Assembly: GCA_964355945.1 (NCBI GenBank) | Contig: CAYHGE010000002.1 | Span: 1 to 64,000 of the forward strand | Direction: 5' to 3' | Source: CAIVAT01 sp964355945 | GTDB lineage: Bacteria; Bacteroidota; Bacteroidia; Bacteroidales; FEN-979 | DNA: 64,000 nt | In this document: piece by piece, positions 53,399 to 61,994 of the stretch | How positions within the stretch are numbered: the stretch's first letter is position 1 | Layout of the letters: every line of letters starts with the position of its first letter | Notes under the pieces: model-generated | The model's database searches: none | What the model saw: the letters and a program-made list of their open reading frames with translations, nothing else | Told to the model about the DNA's origin: nothing | Made by a program: the position numbers and the translations under genes

Positions 53399-54559
53399 TT
53401 ATTGTTCAAAAAGATTTTTCATCCGGGAAAAGATGTTTTTATCATGGGTGCCTGGCGTGGGTTTGAAATTATCTGAGTTGGCCAGTTTTTCCAGGATACT
53501 CTTTTCTTCTTTCGATAATGTTTTGGGTGTCCAGATCACGATGCTGATCAGGAGATCGCCCTTGCCTTCATAACCGTTGATGCTGTTGAGCCCTTTGCCA
53601 CGCAAGCGCAGGACCTTACCACTTTGGGTTCCCGGGTCAATTTTTATTTTGACTTTCCCTTCCAGTGTCGGGACTTCGGCATTACCACCCAGTGCGGCTT
53701 CCGAAAAGGAGATATAGTGCTCATAAAGCAGGTTGTTTCCATCGCGTTCAAAGCGATCATGGGCAATTTCCTCGATCTGGATCAGCAGATCACCTGCCAC
53801 ACCGCCGCGGGCAGCAGCATTGCCTTTTCCACCCATCGACAGCTGCATCCCCTCAGATACGCCTGCCGGAATCCGGATGGAGATCACCTCTTCGCCCTTT
53901 ACCACTCCATTTCCGGCACAATCTGTACATTTATCCGTGATGATCTTTCCTTCACCTCCGCAGTTGGGACAGGTTTGGGTCGTTTGCATCTGGCCGAGGA
54001 ATGTGGATGTGACGCGAGACACTTGTCCCGTGCCCCGACAGGTAGAGCAGGTGTTGTATGAACTTCCTCCCTTGGCACCGCTGCCATGGCAGGTGTTGCA
54101 GGAAAGATACTTGTTGACTTTGATCTTCTTCTCAACTCCGTTGGCAATTTCTTCTAAGGTCAGCTTAACTTTCACACGCAGGTTTGATCCGCGGTTCACC
54201 GCTTTTCCCCGCCGGCCGCCGCCACCTCCGAAAAACGAACTGAACGGGTCGTTGCCGCCGCCGCCGCCAAAGATGTCGCCAAAATGGCTGAAAATATCTT
54301 CCATGTTCATTCCGCCTCCACCAAAACCACCGTTTCCGGTACCGGCATGCCCGTATTGGTCGTAACGCTGGCGTTTATTCTGATCACTCAGAACCTCATA
54401 CGCTTCGGCAGCTTCCTTGAATTTCTCCTCCATGTCTTTCTTCCCGGGGTTCTTATCCGGGTGAAATTTGATGGCCTGCTTGCGGTAGGCCTTTTTCAAC
54501 TCTTCAGGTGATGCGTCTTTGCCGACCTCCAGGATTTCGTAATAATCTCTTTTTGACAT
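53399..54559 (-). CDS. dnaJ: Chaperone protein DnaJ
   Basis: 386 aa. Hsp40 partner of DnaK. J domain with HPD at 33-35, Gly/Phe-rich linker (about 75-115), four CxxCxGxG zinc repeats (CNTCHGSG, CSTCRGTG, CPNCGGEG, CTDCAGNG), and two C-terminal substrate domains. It starts 9 bp after grpE. Confidence 0.98.
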   Translation of the reverse strand: MSKRDYYEILEVGKDASPEELKKAYRKQAIKFHPDKNPGKKDMEEKFKEAAEAYEVLSDQNKRQRYDQYGHAGTGNGGFGGGGMNMEDIFSHFGDIFGGGGGNDPFSSFFGGGGGRRGKAVNRGSNLRVKVKLTLEEIANGVEKKIKVNKYLSCNTCHGSGAKGGSSYNTCSTCRGTGQVSRVTSTFLGQMQTTQTCPNCGGEGKIITDKCTDCAGNGVVKGEEVISIRIPAGVSEGMQLSMGGKGNAAARGGVAGDLLIQIEEIAHDRFERDGNNLLYEHYISFSEAALGGNAEVPTLEGKVKIKIDPGTQSGKVLRLRGKGLNSINGYEGKGDLLISIVIWTPKTLSKEEKSILEKLANSDNFKPTPGTHDKNIFSRMKNLFEQ

Positions 54560-54568
54560 ATTTTATCG

Positions 54569-55150
54569 TTAACTGCCAACCACTACTTTTGCATACCTGA
54601 TCACTTTTCCGCCGAGGAGGTAACCTTTTTCGACGACATCCACGATCTTTCCCTGTTGTTCGGGTGTCGGAGCCGGAATATTGGTGATGGCTTCATGGAA
54701 ATCGGTGTCAAACGTTTCGCCTGCAGCCCGCATCGGCTCCAATCCCTGCTGTTGAAGTATGGCAATGAATTTATTGAAAATCAAAAGCATGCCGTCTTTT
54801 GTCGCCTGCCCTGCATCCGGAGTCACATCAAAAGCCTTGATGGCACGTTCAAAGTCATCCAGAACAGGAAGAAGTTTGACGATGATTTCTGCCGAAGCAT
54901 ATTTGCTGAGTTCTATCTTCTCCTTAAATGTCCGCTTACGGAAATTATCGAAATCGGAATAAAGGCGGAGGTACTTGTCGTTGAGTTCAGCATATTGTGC
55001 AGCAGATCCTTCAGCCAATGGCTGATCCATGTTAATGGCTGTACTTTCAATAATCGGGGCATTCTCTAATATTTCCTGCTCTGCTGCTTCTTCGTGGGCA
55101 TGTTTATTATTCATTTTGTCCTTTGCTTCTTTTTTACGTTTACCAATCAT
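54569..55150 (-). CDS. grpE: Nucleotide exchange factor GrpE
   Basis: 193 aa. Releases ADP from DnaK. Acidic N-terminus, long coiled coil (about 50-95, YAELNDKYLRLYSDFDNFRK), and C-terminal beta domain (GYLLGGKVIRYAKVVV). The start at 55150 or the Met at 55114 are both possible; the first adds a basic segment. Leads grpE-dnaJ. Confidence 0.95.
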   Translation of the reverse strand: MIGKRKKEAKDKMNNKHAHEEAAEQEILENAPIIESTAINMDQPLAEGSAAQYAELNDKYLRLYSDFDNFRKRTFKEKIELSKYASAEIIVKLLPVLDDFERAIKAFDVTPDAGQATKDGMLLIFNKFIAILQQQGLEPMRAAGETFDTDFHEAITNIPAPTPEQQGKIVDVVEKGYLLGGKVIRYAKVVVGS

Positions 55151-55176
55151 ATATCAGCTAGAATTTTAATAATAAA

Positions 55177-55252
55177 TTCTCTGTGGTTCTCCGTGTAATC
55201 ATTTATTGCACAGAGGTTCACAGAGAAGGCACAGAGTACCACAGAGAGAAAA
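55177..55252. repeat. Intergenic element of CTCTGTGG words
   Basis: Left arm 55177-55199 (TTCTCTGTGGTTCTCCGTGT) and right arm 55207-55252 hold inverted copies of CTCTGTG words (CACAGAG four times on the plus strand). It lies upstream of grpE, between grpE and murA. Confidence 0.85.
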
Positions 55253-55355
55253 AGTATTTATCATTAATTTAATTAACCCAATGTGGTAGTTTCTGAGTAA
55301 AATTCGGGTGAAACGTTATCAAAAAAAATGCCAGTTGATGATTTACGACAAATTG

Positions 55356-56666
55356 TCAGCCGCTGATCCTCCGGATTCCTGCTCCAAGATTCTGAAGCCG
55401 TACATCGATTTCCTGGTATCCCCGGTCGATCTGCTCAATGTTGTCGATGATACTCGTACCATTGGCCGATAATGCTGCAATCAGGAGGGCCACTCCGGCG
55501 CGAATATCGGGTGATGACATCCTGATTCCCCGCAACGGATACTGATGGTCAAGACCAATCACGGTTGCACGGTGCGGATCGCAGAGGATGATCTTTGCCC
55601 CCATGTCGATCAGCTTGTCCACAAAAAAAAGCCTGCTTTCAAACATCTTCTGATGGATGAGCACGCTGCCTTTTGCCTGAGCTGCAATGACCAGCACGAT
55701 GCTGATCAGGTCGGGGGTGAACCCGGGCCAGGGAGCATCGGCAACGGTCATGATCGAACCATCCATGAATGTTTCAACCTCATAATGTTCCTGGGCCGGA
55801 ACGAAAATGTCATCGTCTCTTCTTTCGATTTTGATCCCCATGCGTTTGAAGACTTCCGGGATCAGGCCAAGTTGCTGGTAATTCACAGATTTGATTGTGA
55901 TTTCCGAGCCTGTCATGGCGGCAAGGCCGATAAAACTGCCCACTTCGATCATATCGGAAAGCAGGGTGTGTTCACACCCGTGAAGTTTTTCAACCCCGGT
56001 TATTTTTAGCAGGTTGGAGCCGATGCCATCGATAATCGCCCCCATGCTGACCAGCATGTTGCAAAGCTGTGAAATATAGGGTTCGCAGGCTGCATTGAAG
56101 ATTGTGGTGGTTCCTTTTGCCATCACGGCAGCCATCAGGATGTTGGCTGTTCCGGTAACGGAGGCCTCATCCAGCAGCATGTAATCGCCGATAAGATCGG
56201 GAGCAACAACTGTATAAAGTTGTTCAAGGGGATGGTATTCGAAACTGGCACCCAGTCGCTGGAGTCCGATGAAATGGGTGTCGAGTCTGCGGCGTCCGAT
56301 TTTGTCACCGCCGGGGATATAGACAAATCCTTTGCCGTACTTGGCAAGCATCGGCCCGAGGATCATAATGGAACCCCTGAGGCTGCCTGCTTTATTGCGG
56401 AAATCCCTGGTGCGGAGAAAGTCGAAATCAAGTTCTCCAGCCTGAAACGTAACCGAGGATTGTCCGCTTTTTGTGACTTTTACCCCGATTGACTCCAGTA
56501 AATCAACAAGTTTATTAACATCCAGGATGTTGGGGATGTTATGAATGGTGACCTTCTCAGAAGTAAGCAGGCAGGCACAGATTACCTGGAGTGCCTCATT
56601 TTTGGCGCCCTGGGGCGTGATTTCACCAGCTAATTTCCTTCCCCCGGTGATTTCAAAGGAACTCAT
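55356..56666 (-). CDS. murA: UDP-N-acetylglucosamine 1-carboxyvinyltransferase with Asp in place of active Cys
   Basis: 436 aa. First committed step of peptidoglycan synthesis, adding enolpyruvate from PEP to UDP-GlcNAc. AKNEALQ has catalytic Lys22 and the two EPSP-like domains are complete (SVTGTANILMAAV; APWPGFTPDL; RIHPDIR-type end). At the place of E. coli Cys115 (GGCTIG) this protein has GGDKIGRRRLDTHF with Asp121 (codon GAC at 56304-56306). C115D enzymes are active and fosfomycin-resistant. The start overlaps the DUF4290 stop by four bases (ATGA). Confidence 0.97.
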   Translation of the reverse strand: MSSFEITGGRKLAGEITPQGAKNEALQVICACLLTSEKVTIHNIPNILDVNKLVDLLESIGVKVTKSGQSSVTFQAGELDFDFLRTRDFRNKAGSLRGSIMILGPMLAKYGKGFVYIPGGDKIGRRRLDTHFIGLQRLGASFEYHPLEQLYTVVAPDLIGDYMLLDEASVTGTANILMAAVMAKGTTTIFNAACEPYISQLCNMLVSMGAIIDGIGSNLLKITGVEKLHGCEHTLLSDMIEVGSFIGLAAMTGSEITIKSVNYQQLGLIPEVFKRMGIKIERRDDDIFVPAQEHYEVETFMDGSIMTVADAPWPGFTPDLISIVLVIAAQAKGSVLIHQKMFESRLFFVDKLIDMGAKIILCDPHRATVIGLDHQYPLRGIRMSSPDIRAGVALLIAALSANGTSIIDNIEQIDRGYQEIDVRLQNLGAGIRRISG

Positions 56667-57343
56667 TGGGGTTTATTCCGGCCGCGCGGGTTATTGAAAT
56701 TCTGTTTTGGATGACTTTGCTGCTGCTTGTTGAAATTGCGGTCAGGTCCCTGCCGGAATGGTTTCCGTTTCTGGTTTTGCGCCAGGATGTCGTTTGTATG
56801 AGTAAATTTGAAATCCTGGTTCAGTTTCAGCTGGTCTTTGGAGAGGATACTGAGGTGTTTCTCTATCAGCTCATCATTTACCGATTCGCGGTTCCAGTTA
56901 AGATATGACTTCTTCATGTGGTTCGCAATCGCTTTCACAAGCGCATCTTTCTCCGGTCCCTCTTCATATTCGGTCGCCTTTTCAATCATCAGGGCGATGT
57001 TCTTGCCATAATGCTTGAATTCGATCTCCTTGTCGTGATATGACAGGTGCTCGGGTTTGGTGCTGAGCGACAGGGGAGGCGGGGGTGGGTAAGGTGCATC
57101 CACATCCAGTTTGAAATCGGCAATGATGAAGAGGTGATCCCACAGTTTATGTTTGTAATCTCCTGATTCTTTCACGGTCGGATTAAGCTCCGCCATGCAG
57201 TTGACGATGAATTTTGCAGCCTTGTTACGCTTTTCGCGGTCTTCAACAGTGCAGGTGTATTGTATCATCCGCTGAATATTCCGGCCATATTCCGGGATAA
57301 ACATCATCTCGCGGGTGGTGTTGTATTCCATTTGTTCGTTCAA
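56663..57343 (-). CDS. DUF4290 protein
   Basis: 226 aa, soluble. YNTTREMMFIPEYGRNIQRM and FKHYGKNIALMIEKATEYEE are family signatures; the last 45 residues are Asn/Gln/Lys/Arg-rich and probably disordered, possibly nucleic-acid binding. DUF4290 genes lie directly before murA in many Bacteroidota; here they overlap by four bases, so production is coupled. Function unknown. Confidence 0.85.
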   Translation of the reverse strand: MNEQMEYNTTREMMFIPEYGRNIQRMIQYTCTVEDREKRNKAAKFIVNCMAELNPTVKESGDYKHKLWDHLFIIADFKLDVDAPYPPPPPLSLSTKPEHLSYHDKEIEFKHYGKNIALMIEKATEYEEGPEKDALVKAIANHMKKSYLNWNRESVNDELIEKHLSILSKDQLKLNQDFKFTHTNDILAQNQKRKPFRQGPDRNFNKQQQSHPKQNFNNPRGRNKPQ

Positions 57344-57358
57344 AATGTAGTTTTTTGC

Positions 57359-57366
57359 AAAGATAC
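57359..57366 (-). promoter_or_regulatory. Promoter -7 element of DUF4290-murA
   Basis: On the minus strand TATCTTTG followed by CA, 15 bp before the ATG. Confidence 0.6.
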
Positions 57367-57367
57367 A

Positions 57368-57500
57368 ATTTAATTTGCGATTGGATGATTTACGATTGAC
57401 GAATAAATTGACGATTAACCGATTTACGATTAGTGCTGCTCAATCGTCAATCGTCAATCAAACATTTCAATCTGCAATCGTAAATCGTCCAATCGTAAAT
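57368..57500. repeat. Dispersed ATTTACGATT-word element, includes copy 2 of the 25-bp word
   Basis: About 130 bp made of GATTTACGATTGACGATT words in both orientations. 57476-57500 is the exact reverse complement of 17675-17699. The element fills the space between the uvrD stop (57500-57502) and the DUF4290 promoter, touching the stop codon. Confidence 0.9.
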
Positions 57501-59821
57501 CAAACAACAATCCTCAGCCTGGCAAACCTTAACAACAATTGCTTCTGCCCGATTTCAGGGAAAAACACCGTCGCTTTTTTATTGGGGCCAACTCCTTCAA
57601 GGTTCACCACCTTGCCCTTCCCGAATCGCTCGTGGAATACATCCATCCCTGTCTGAATCTCTTCAACATCCGAAGGAGCTCCTTCCGGGGCAGACTGTGG
57701 TGCATTTGTTGGTGTGTTGCTGACTTTCTGGAAATTCTTTGGAACAACCGGCTTTTTTGGTGGAAGATTAACACCGGGCAATGATGCGGACCAATTGACA
57801 GATTTAGAGAAGCCGGTATTTGCCGTTGAAATTTTTCTTGGAAAATCGATGAACGACTCGGGGATTTCGCTGATAAACCGGCTGGGTTCGCACGAAGTCG
57901 GGGTTCCCCAGCGAAACCTGTTCTCGGCATACGACAGGGTGAGTTTCTGTTGTGCACGGGTCACTGCAACGTAGAAGAGGCGACGTTCTTCCTCAAGGTC
58001 AGTACGTGAATTCAGAGACTGGATGCTCGGAAAGAGGTTCTCTTCCATCCCCACCACAAAAACATAAGGGAATTCCAGCCCTTTGGCTGCATGGATAGAC
58101 ATCAGGGTCACCCGGTCGAGGTCGTCGGGGTTTCCTTTATCAGCGTCGGTGATCAGCGCAATATCCTGCATGAATTCATCAAGCGTGCGAACAACATTGG
58201 CTTCTATTTCGCCGGTTTCTATATTTGTCCTTGGCGATTCCGAAAATTCCTTGATGGCGTTGAGCAGCTCTTCCAGGTTTTCAAAACGGCTTACACCTTC
58301 AGGGGTTTTGTCATCGTACAGCTCCTTCATCAGCCCCGAGGATCCGGCAATGTGTTTTGCCAGTTCGTAGGCGTTTTTTGAATTGAGCAGGGCTTTGAAG
58401 CTTTTAATCATGGTCACAAACCCAAATACCTTCTGCGACGTGCCTTCCGGCAGGCGGATGTTGTTTTCGACAGGATTCTCGATGAGTTCGAAGATGCTCT
58501 TCTTATGTTCATCCGCCAGGACCGTGAGCCGTTCCATGGTGGTTTTTCCGATTCCCCGGGCCGGAAAGTTGATGATGCGAAGGAGCGCATCTTCATCTTT
58601 GTGGTTGATGGTCAGGCGGAAATAGGAGAGGAGGTCCTTTACCTCCTTACGTTGGTAGAATGAAAGACCGCCATAGATTCTGCAGGGGATGTTGAGCCTG
58701 CGCAACGCCTCCTCATGGGCGCGCGACTGGGCATTGGTGCGGTAAAGAATGGCAAAGGCGGTATTCTGCAACTGGTTGTTCATCTTGTTTTCAAAGATCG
58801 ATTGCGCAACAAGGTTTGCCTCTTCATTGTCGGAAGATGCTTTGATCAGCTGGATGCGCGGGCCTTCCGCGTTGTCTGTCCATATCTCTTTGAAAATCTG
58901 GTTTTTATTGTGTTCTATGATCTTGTTTGCCGCGTTGACAATGGTTTTCGTTGACCGGTAATTCTGTTCCAGTTTAAATACCTGGTGATCGGGGTAATCC
59001 TTTTTAAAATTCAGGATGTTCTGGATGTTGGCCCCCCGGAATGCATAGATGCTTTGTGCATCGTCGCCCACCACACAGATGTTTTCATTGTTTGCGGCGA
59101 GGTTCTTTATAATAAGGTATTGGGCAAAGTTAGTGTCCTGGTACTCATCCACCAGGATGTACTGAAACTTCTGCTGGTATTTGTACAATATGTCAGGAAA
59201 ATCGCGCAGCAGTACGTTCATGTTGAACAGCAGGTCGTCGAAATCCATGGCGGATGCCCGGCGCAGCCTTCCCTGGTATTGGGTATATAACAGTCCGGTC
59301 TGGGGTTTCCCTGCAGAGGCGTCATATTCTTTTAGTTCTGGACTTTCATTATACTCTTCCGCCGAGAGAAGGCTTGTTTTGGCCGATGAAATGCGGTGGA
59401 GGATATATCCTGCCTGGTAAACTTTATCATCCAGGTTGTTTTCCTTAATCAGATTCTTGATGACCCTTTTCGTATCGTCAGTGTCGTAGATGGTATAGTT
59501 CTGAGGATAGCCGAGCAGATGACCTTCGATACGCAGAACCCGTGCAAAAACCGAGTGAAAGGTTCCCATCCACACATTTTTCGCCTCTTCACCCACGAGG
59601 TGAATGATGCGTTCTTTCATCTCGCGGGCAGCCTTGTTGGTAAAGGTGAGTGCCAGGATATGAAACGGGTCGACCCCTTTTTCAACAAGATGCGCCACAC
59701 GGTAGGTGAGTGCCCGTGTTTTGCCGGAGCCTGCGCCTGCAATGACCATGACCGGCCCTTCGGTCACAACAACTGCCGCCCGCTGGGCTTCATTCAGTTC
59801 ACTGAGGATGTTTTTTGACAT
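57500..59821 (-). CDS. pcrA: UvrD/PcrA-type DNA helicase
   Basis: 773 aa. 3'-5' superfamily 1A helicase for repair and replication restart. Walker A VIAGAGSGKTRALTY (28-35), YILVDEYQDTNFAQY (motif II), VVGDDAQSIYAFRGA (III), VTLMSIHAAKGLEFPYVFVV and EERRLFYVAVTRAQQKL (V-VI) are complete. The C-terminal tail ends in a short Tudor-like segment (DVFHERFGKGKVVNLEGVG). PcrA or UvrD cannot be told apart here. Confidence 0.95.
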   Translation of the reverse strand: MSKNILSELNEAQRAAVVVTEGPVMVIAGAGSGKTRALTYRVAHLVEKGVDPFHILALTFTNKAAREMKERIIHLVGEEAKNVWMGTFHSVFARVLRIEGHLLGYPQNYTIYDTDDTKRVIKNLIKENNLDDKVYQAGYILHRISSAKTSLLSAEEYNESPELKEYDASAGKPQTGLLYTQYQGRLRRASAMDFDDLLFNMNVLLRDFPDILYKYQQKFQYILVDEYQDTNFAQYLIIKNLAANNENICVVGDDAQSIYAFRGANIQNILNFKKDYPDHQVFKLEQNYRSTKTIVNAANKIIEHNKNQIFKEIWTDNAEGPRIQLIKASSDNEEANLVAQSIFENKMNNQLQNTAFAILYRTNAQSRAHEEALRRLNIPCRIYGGLSFYQRKEVKDLLSYFRLTINHKDEDALLRIINFPARGIGKTTMERLTVLADEHKKSIFELIENPVENNIRLPEGTSQKVFGFVTMIKSFKALLNSKNAYELAKHIAGSSGLMKELYDDKTPEGVSRFENLEELLNAIKEFSESPRTNIETGEIEANVVRTLDEFMQDIALITDADKGNPDDLDRVTLMSIHAAKGLEFPYVFVVGMEENLFPSIQSLNSRTDLEEERRLFYVAVTRAQQKLTLSYAENRFRWGTPTSCEPSRFISEIPESFIDFPRKISTANTGFSKSVNWSASLPGVNLPPKKPVVPKNFQKVSNTPTNAPQSAPEGAPSDVEEIQTGMDVFHERFGKGKVVNLEGVGPNKKATVFFPEIGQKQLLLRFARLRIVV

Positions 59822-59905
59822 GGTTGAAATTGAGGTGCAAAAATAGGGTTAATAAAAAGTGATTTAACATCAATGTAATAACAATGTGTCGTGCACTGAA
59901 AGACA

Positions 59906-61132
59906 CTACATGGCTATTAATGAAGTTTGGTTTGTCGATGATCGGAATGCCCTGAGATTTAGAGTGTAATCAGGATAAGTATCTCGAAACTTTCGGTATT
60001 TTGATGGATTGTAACTGGTTTCTTCAAATTTTATTTCAATGGCTTCACCTGTACCCTGCCCTGAGGTTAAAATAAAATCAACTTCACATCCATCGGTGGT
60101 GCGCCAGAAGCGGAGATCATCGTTGCCATGATGCGTTCGTAAACGGATATATGCATAGTTTTCAATAAGCATCCCTTTGTCAACCCGCTGATCAACTGGC
60201 AGGAATTGATTGAGTAAAGTATTGCGGAATCCGGGGTCATGAAAAAACACCTTTGGCATTTTGGTGAGTTCCTTCCTTAGATTGTTATAAAATGGACGAA
60301 GAAGCTGAATGTGGAAACATTTTTGCAGTGTATACAGATAATTTTCCAGGGCTGTAGTCGATATTCCGACTGTTCTGGACAATTCATTTGCGTTAACGAG
60401 TGATCCGGTTTGCTGTGCTAAAAGCATCAGTACTTTATAAAACTTGTCCTGGTCATGAATGTTCGATTCGGCAATATCACGCTTCAGGTAAGAACCAACG
60501 ATTTCTTTAAGCAAAGCCATCTTCTTTTCCGCACTGCCCGCAACTACAACCGCAGGATACCCCCCGAAAGTCAGATATTCATTAAAATAACCCTCCAGTT
60601 CATTCCGCTTTGACGAAAGATACTGATCGTTATTCCTGATCTTGTTCAATTCTTCCTGCATCGCAGTTGCACCCGTCCGGAACAACAGGAATTCATCAAA
60701 ATCAAGAGTGTATAACTCGAAAAGTTGTTTTCTGCCGGCCAGTGAGTCCTTGAATTTATGATCAATATAAAATGCACTGCTTCCGGTTGCAATGATCTTT
60801 ACCTGAGAATGGTGTTTATCGTATATCAGCTTCAGGAAGTTTGAAGGATCTTCAAGGTACTGTATTTCGTCAATCAATACAAATACTCTTTTCCGGGGCT
60901 TTCTGACAACAAAATCGAAGAGATTCTCCGGATGTTGATTCAACCGTGCAAGAATTGTATGATCCTCAAGGGTTAAATGATAAACCTCTTCTGCTTTTTG
61001 TTTTAAGTGGTCACCAAGCTGCTCAAGCAAGGTGGTTTTACCACTTTGCCTTGGACCTGAAACAATCGTGAATTCCTTCTCGTAAAGGTGGTCAGCAAGG
61101 GCCTGAAATAACGTCCTTTTCAACGGTTCCAT
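59906..61132 (-). CDS. AAA-type ATPase with DUF4143 C-terminal domain
   Basis: 408 aa. Walker A GPRQSGKTTLLEQ (26-33), Walker B VFVLIDEIQYLEDP (Asp88-Glu89), sensor ATGSSAFYID, and a C-terminal DUF4143 winged-helix/nuclease-like domain (about 200-405, with GKxxDKG-type VDKGMLIENYAYIRLR and RFWRTTDGCEVDFIL). Stand-alone genes of this family are frequent in accessory regions of bacteria; role unknown, some are suspected in defence or mobile-element biology. It is the first gene of the patch that also holds higBA. Confidence 0.88.
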   Translation of the reverse strand: MEPLKRTLFQALADHLYEKEFTIVSGPRQSGKTTLLEQLGDHLKQKAEEVYHLTLEDHTILARLNQHPENLFDFVVRKPRKRVFVLIDEIQYLEDPSNFLKLIYDKHHSQVKIIATGSSAFYIDHKFKDSLAGRKQLFELYTLDFDEFLLFRTGATAMQEELNKIRNNDQYLSSKRNELEGYFNEYLTFGGYPAVVVAGSAEKKMALLKEIVGSYLKRDIAESNIHDQDKFYKVLMLLAQQTGSLVNANELSRTVGISTTALENYLYTLQKCFHIQLLRPFYNNLRKELTKMPKVFFHDPGFRNTLLNQFLPVDQRVDKGMLIENYAYIRLRTHHGNDDLRFWRTTDGCEVDFILTSGQGTGEAIEIKFEETSYNPSKYRKFRDTYPDYTLNLRAFRSSTNQTSLIAM

Positions 61133-61151
61133 CCTGAAATATAAATTTCAG

Positions 61152-61159
61152 CAAAGATA
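61152..61159 (-). promoter_or_regulatory. Promoter -7 element of the DUF4143 gene
   Basis: On the minus strand TATCTTTG, 20 bp before the ATG. A 7-bp hairpin CTGAAAT/ATTTCAG (61134-61140, 61145-61151) lies between. Confidence 0.45.
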
Positions 61160-61246
61160 ATTATTATTTCATAAATTAAAAATATCCGATAATTTTCATT
61201 TATATAATGTATTTTATCCGTTTATTTTCTTTTCCCCGAAAGGATG

Positions 61247-61597
61247 TTATGCCAGTAATATTTCAGCCGGAATCTTTAAGCCTTTGTATAAGGACTTTAC
61301 CATTTTCAGCGTCAACTGTCTTTTCCTCCCTAATATTTCGCTCACCCTGCTCTGGCTTCCAATATATTTTGCCATATCCGTTTTGGTCATATTCATCTGC
61401 TCCATTCTGAAAAGAATTGCATCAACCGGATCCGGGGGTAAAATCGGATAGTGTTTCATTTCGTAGGCTTCAACGATGGTACAGAGCAGGTCTAATTCAT
61501 CCCCGTCAGGACTGTTCTTTTTAGCTCCCCACAACTTCTCAACTCTCAGAATTGCATCGTTATAGTCTTTCTCTGTTTTTATTGGTTTTATGTTCAT
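61247..61597 (-). CDS. higA: HigA-type antitoxin (XRE HTH)
   Basis: 116 aa. An N-terminal antitoxin segment (IKTEKDYNDAILRVEKLW) and an XRE helix-turn-helix (about 72-110: MNMTKTDMAKYIGSQSRVSE, ILGRKRQLTLKMVKSL). It neutralises HigB and represses its own promoter in known systems. It lies 2 bp downstream of higB, in the toxin-first order typical of higBA. Confidence 0.9.
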   Translation of the reverse strand: MNIKPIKTEKDYNDAILRVEKLWGAKKNSPDGDELDLLCTIVEAYEMKHYPILPPDPVDAILFRMEQMNMTKTDMAKYIGSQSRVSEILGRKRQLTLKMVKSLYKGLKIPAEILLA

Positions 61598-61599
61598 TT

Positions 61600-61899
61600 T
61601 CAGATTGATTTTGCATCAATGTTGTCATATTGTTCGTGTGTGCCGATAAACCGGATAAATATTACCTGAAATTCATAGTCAATCAGCACAACAAGTCGGT
61701 ATGCATTTCCTTTGATATTAAATACCACCCGTCCTTCACCAATGATACTGGCATTCGCATACTGTTGTTTAAGTTCGTTCGGATTTGACCAAATGGCGCA
61801 TTTTGCATCATGATACCATGCCCTGAGGGAAACTTCTGAACCAGCAAATTCAGGCTGTTTCCAAAACTCACGGAGTGTTCTGAATGCAATAATTCTCAT
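61600..61899 (-). CDS. higB: HigB-type toxin (RelE superfamily mRNA interferase)
   Basis: 99 aa. Starts RIIAFRTLREFWKQPEFAGS and has NIKGNAYRLVVLIDYEFQVI, the core RelE beta-hairpin, and a FIRFIGTHEQYD end, as in HigB_toxin proteins that cut mRNA on the ribosome. Promoter so close to the ATG that the mRNA is almost leaderless. Confidence 0.9.
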   Translation of the reverse strand: MRIIAFRTLREFWKQPEFAGSEVSLRAWYHDAKCAIWSNPNELKQQYANASIIGEGRVVFNIKGNAYRLVVLIDYEFQVIFIRFIGTHEQYDNIDAKSI

Positions 61900-61903
61900 T
61901 CAA

Positions 61904-61935
61904 CAAAAGTACAATGAATTGTGATATTTACCAAA
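61904..61935 (-). promoter_or_regulatory. higBA promoter with palindromic operator
   Basis: On the minus strand TTTG (61932-61935), 20-bp spacer, TACTTTTG (61904-61911). The spacer holds ACAATGAATTGT (61911-61922), a 5-2-5 inverted repeat placed where a HigA dimer would block polymerase. Confidence 0.75.
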
Positions 61936-61994
61936 TTGGGAAGTGGGCAGTAGTGAAAATCACAGACAATTCAGAACCTATCCCAGATGTTCAG

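Noticed and set aside
53733..54365. 210-aa plus-strand ORF antisense to dnaJ
   Set aside because: Shadow of the Gly-rich and zinc-finger coding region of dnaJ.
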